From positions 1-7,693 of the forward strand of contig JADZGG010000343.1 of the NCBI GenBank assembly GCA_020854015.1: a DNA stretch of 7,693 nucleotides. Reading direction: 5' to 3'. Source of the DNA: Flavobacteriales bacterium. Lineage in GTDB: Bacteria > Bacteroidota > Bacteroidia > Flavobacteriales_F > PHOS-HE28. This document shows positions 5,957-7,693 of the stretch, one piece after another; the first letter of the stretch is position 1; each line of letters opens with the position of its first letter. The notes under the pieces are model-generated. The model ran no database searches and was not told the DNA's origin. It was given only the letters and a program-made list of their open reading frames with translations. Made by a program: the position numbers and the translations under genes.

Positions 5957-7693
5957 ATGCGCATCCTTACCCTTCTTTTCGTCCTGATCACCGCTTCCGT
6001 TCACGGCCAACGATGGAACTGGGCCGTCAGCGCCGGCGACGGCAGCAACGTCGATCAGTGTTATGGCATCGCGACCGACAGCCAGGGCAATGTCTATTGG
6101 GCGGGCAGCGTGCGCGGAACATCCCAGTTCGGGTGCGGCACCATCACTACTGGCAGCAACACGGCCGGCGTATTGGCGAAGTACGATGCCGCCGGCACCT
6201 GCCTTTGGGTGCGCAGCGTGCTGGTCACCTTCGACGATGCCCTGGCCTACGACATCGCGATCGATGCGCAGGACCGCATCTACATCACCGGCAGCTACAA
6301 TGGCACCGCGGATTTCGGTAACGGCATCACCCTGGCCTCCTATGTCGGCGATGACATCTTCGTGGCCCGCTATGATGTGGATGGCACCTGTCTCTGGGCG
6401 CGCCGTGCGGGCAGCAGTTCCAACGATGAGGCGCGCGGCATCGCCGTCTCAGGTGAAGGAGATGTGTTCATCACGGGTTTCGTCGGGGGCTTCACCGTGC
6501 GTTTCGATCCGCTGCAGCTCGCGAGCAACAACCAGCGACAGGTCTTTGTGGCTAGCTACGACAGCACGGGCGTGTTGAATTGGGCCAAGATCAGCACGGG
6601 GCTGGGGCAGGCGAAGTCGAGCCGGGGCATTTCGGTGGCTGGTGATCGGTTGTTCATCACCGGGCAGTTCGGGTTCGCCATCGGTGAATTCGACGGGCTG
6701 CCGATCTCGACCACATCGAACACCGGTAAGGCCTACGTACTCGCCTGTGACCTGGATGGCAATGCGCTTTGGGCGAACAGCTACGCCTCCGGCGACCACG
6801 AGGGCATGGGCATCACGGCCGACACCCTGGGCAACGTATTCATGGTCGGCAGGCTGTGGGGAAGCCTGTTCCTGCCGGACGACACCCTCACCTCCGTGAG
6901 CAGCAACGATGACTTCATGATCCTGAAGTTCGATGCCGATGGGAACTACCAATGGGGCAAGAGCACCGGTTCCGCTCAACGCGATCTGAGCTGGAGGGCG
7001 GCTGCCGATGGACGAGGCAATGTGTACGTAGCTGTTCAGATCCTGAACACGGTGGACTTCTTCGGCACCTCGATCACCAGCGCCGGTGGCGAGGACATCG
7101 TGATCCTGAAGATGGATGGCGATGGCGATGTGGTTTGGGCGCAGCGGGCCGGTGGCTTTCAGCGCGATGTGCCCTTGAGCATCCACCGGCGGTCCGTGGC
7201 GCCGCACCAGTTGTATTTCGGCGGCTACTACTGGGGGCTGGTCACCTATGGCAGCAGCACCATCGACGATGTGGCGAACGGCGATGCGATGATGGTCTCC
7301 GGCATCGACACCACCTTCGAGGTGAGCCTGGTGGTGACGCCCACCTGCCCCGGTGCCTGTGAGGGTTCGATCACCACCTACGTGAACGGCCGTGCACCGT
7401 TCAGCTTCCAGTGGAGCACCGGTTCCACAACGTCCGATCAGCAGGGCCTGTGCGTCGGTCCCTACTTCGTGGAAGTGATGGACAGCTTGGGCCAGGTGAT
7501 CATCGATACGGTGTTCATCGAAGAGGCCACCGATCCCGGATACGCTGTTCAAGTGCTCAACGATTCGCTCTGGATCGCCGGTGGTGACGCGTGGCAGTGG
7601 TACGCGGATGGTCAGCTTCTGAGCGGTGCGGACAGCGCGTCGATCATCGCACCGCTCACCGGGAATTACTCGGCGGAGGTCACCGATGCCTAC
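5957..7693 (+). CDS. Secreted seven-repeat SBBP beta-propeller protein with SprB-type repeat, 3' end missing
   Basis: The frame is open from ATG 5957 to the window edge (579 codons, no stop). Residues 1-18 form a signal peptide (MRILTLLFVLITASVHGQ). Residues 19-454 contain seven SBBP repeats of 61-63 residues, each with a GIA-x-D-x-x-GNVY-x-x-G core and an outer strand of the type VARYDVDGTCLWAR. The final Trp of each unit falls at residues 22, 84, 147, 209, 272, 333 and 394, which predicts a closed seven-bladed propeller. Residues 459-520 resemble a SprB repeat (CPGACEGS, then PFSFQWSTGSTTS, GLCVGPYFVEVMDS). An Ig-like module starts near 528. Such proteins are exported and often surface-bound in Bacteroidota, usually by type IX secretion; the C-terminal sorting domain would lie beyond the edge. 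No catalytic residues are visible, so a binding, adhesive or structural role is inferred only. It is divergent from the sensor kinase, which suggests but does not prove shared control. Confidence 0.93.
   Translation, partial: MRILTLLFVLITASVHGQRWNWAVSAGDGSNVDQCYGIATDSQGNVYWAGSVRGTSQFGCGTITTGSNTAGVLAKYDAAGTCLWVRSVLVTFDDALAYDIAIDAQDRIYITGSYNGTADFGNGITLASYVGDDIFVARYDVDGTCLWARRAGSSSNDEARGIAVSGEGDVFITGFVGGFTVRFDPLQLASNNQRQVFVASYDSTGVLNWAKISTGLGQAKSSRGISVAGDRLFITGQFGFAIGEFDGLPISTTSNTGKAYVLACDLDGNALWANSYASGDHEGMGITADTLGNVFMVGRLWGSLFLPDDTLTSVSSNDDFMILKFDADGNYQWGKSTGSAQRDLSWRAAADGRGNVYVAVQILNTVDFFGTSITSAGGEDIVILKMDGDGDVVWAQRAGGFQRDVPLSIHRRSVAPHQLYFGGYYWGLVTYGSSTIDDVANGDAMMVSGIDTTFEVSLVVTPTCPGACEGSITTYVNGRAPFSFQWSTGSTTSDQQGLCVGPYFVEVMDSLGQVIIDTVFIEEATDPGYAVQVLNDSLWIAGGDAWQWYADGQLLSGADSASIIAPLTGNYSAEVTDAY
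6020..7318 (+). repeat. Seven tandem SBBP repeats (protein-level)
   Basis: The closing Trp of successive units is spaced 62, 63, 62, 63, 61 and 61 residues apart. Units share D-G-(T/N)-x-x-W-A and G-D-D-(I/F)-x-(V/I)-x-(K/R)-(Y/F)-D elements. The repetition is in protein sequence; the DNA copies have diverged, so these are old duplications and not recent slippage. Confidence 0.85.
7331..7522 (+). other. SprB-type repeat domain within the SBBP protein
   Basis: Codons 459-522 show the pattern C-x-G-x-C-x-G, then P-(Y/F)-x-(Y/F)-x-W-S-T-G-S-T-T, then G-L-C-x-G-x-Y-x-V-x-V-x-D. This is characteristic of the SprB repeat found in gliding adhesins and other Bacteroidota surface proteins. Cys464, Cys468 and Cys499 are present. 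There is a single copy in the window. Confidence 0.75.

Noticed and set aside
6449..7552. Long minus-strand open frame of 367 codons opposite the SBBP gene
   Set aside because: Its product is rich in His, Gly, Ala, Val and Asp with no recognisable domain or leader. It lies entirely antisense to a frame with clear SBBP and SprB repeats. Long antisense frames are expected in GC-rich DNA.
1..7693. CRISPR array, tRNA/rRNA gene, insertion sequence, toxin-antitoxin or phage defence genes
   Set aside because: None is visible by direct reading of both strands; the four coding frames occupy nearly all the sequence and the gaps are at most 132 bases.

Overview
The window looks like chromosomal DNA of a GC-rich member of the Bacteroidota, probably Flavobacteriales-like. 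This is inferred from three things: the protein families (a surface subtilase with a GCTDP...DDGSC module and a MopE-type motif, an SBBP/SprB surface protein, and a sensor kinase with Reg_prop propellers and a Y_Y_Y domain); the lack of Shine-Dalgarno sequences; and an exact TAnnTTTG promoter element. I see no tRNA, rRNA, CRISPR array, insertion sequence, phage gene or integration site.

Layout. Four genes fill almost the whole window. Three lie on the minus strand and read towards position 1: a two-component sensor histidine kinase (5876 to 2805), a NarL/LuxR-type response regulator 46 bases after it (2758 to 2117), and, after a 132-base gap containing inverted repeats, a secreted S8 (subtilisin-like) serine peptidase (from 1984, running off the left edge). 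Divergent from the kinase, across an 80-base gap, is a secreted protein made of exactly seven SBBP repeats followed by a SprB-type repeat and the start of another module (5957, running off the right edge).

How they may work together. The kinase has an extracytoplasmic sensor of Reg_prop propeller repeats plus Y_Y_Y, one membrane helix, and HisKA_3 and HATPase domains. It very likely phosphorylates the adjacent regulator at Asp59. Both flanking genes encode exported, modular, probably surface-attached or secreted proteins. A simple hypothesis is that the pair controls one or both of them, but nothing in the sequence proves this. The C-termini of both exported proteins, where a type IX secretion sorting domain would be expected, lie outside the window.

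Oddities worth checking: non-canonical residues around the subtilase oxyanion hole and nucleophile; an alanine where HisKA_3 kinases usually carry the phosphatase Gln/Asn/His; -7-like promoter elements directly against both divergent start codons, suggesting leaderless mRNAs; and nested inverted and tandem repeats ahead of the subtilase. I found no convincing evidence of a wholly new system.
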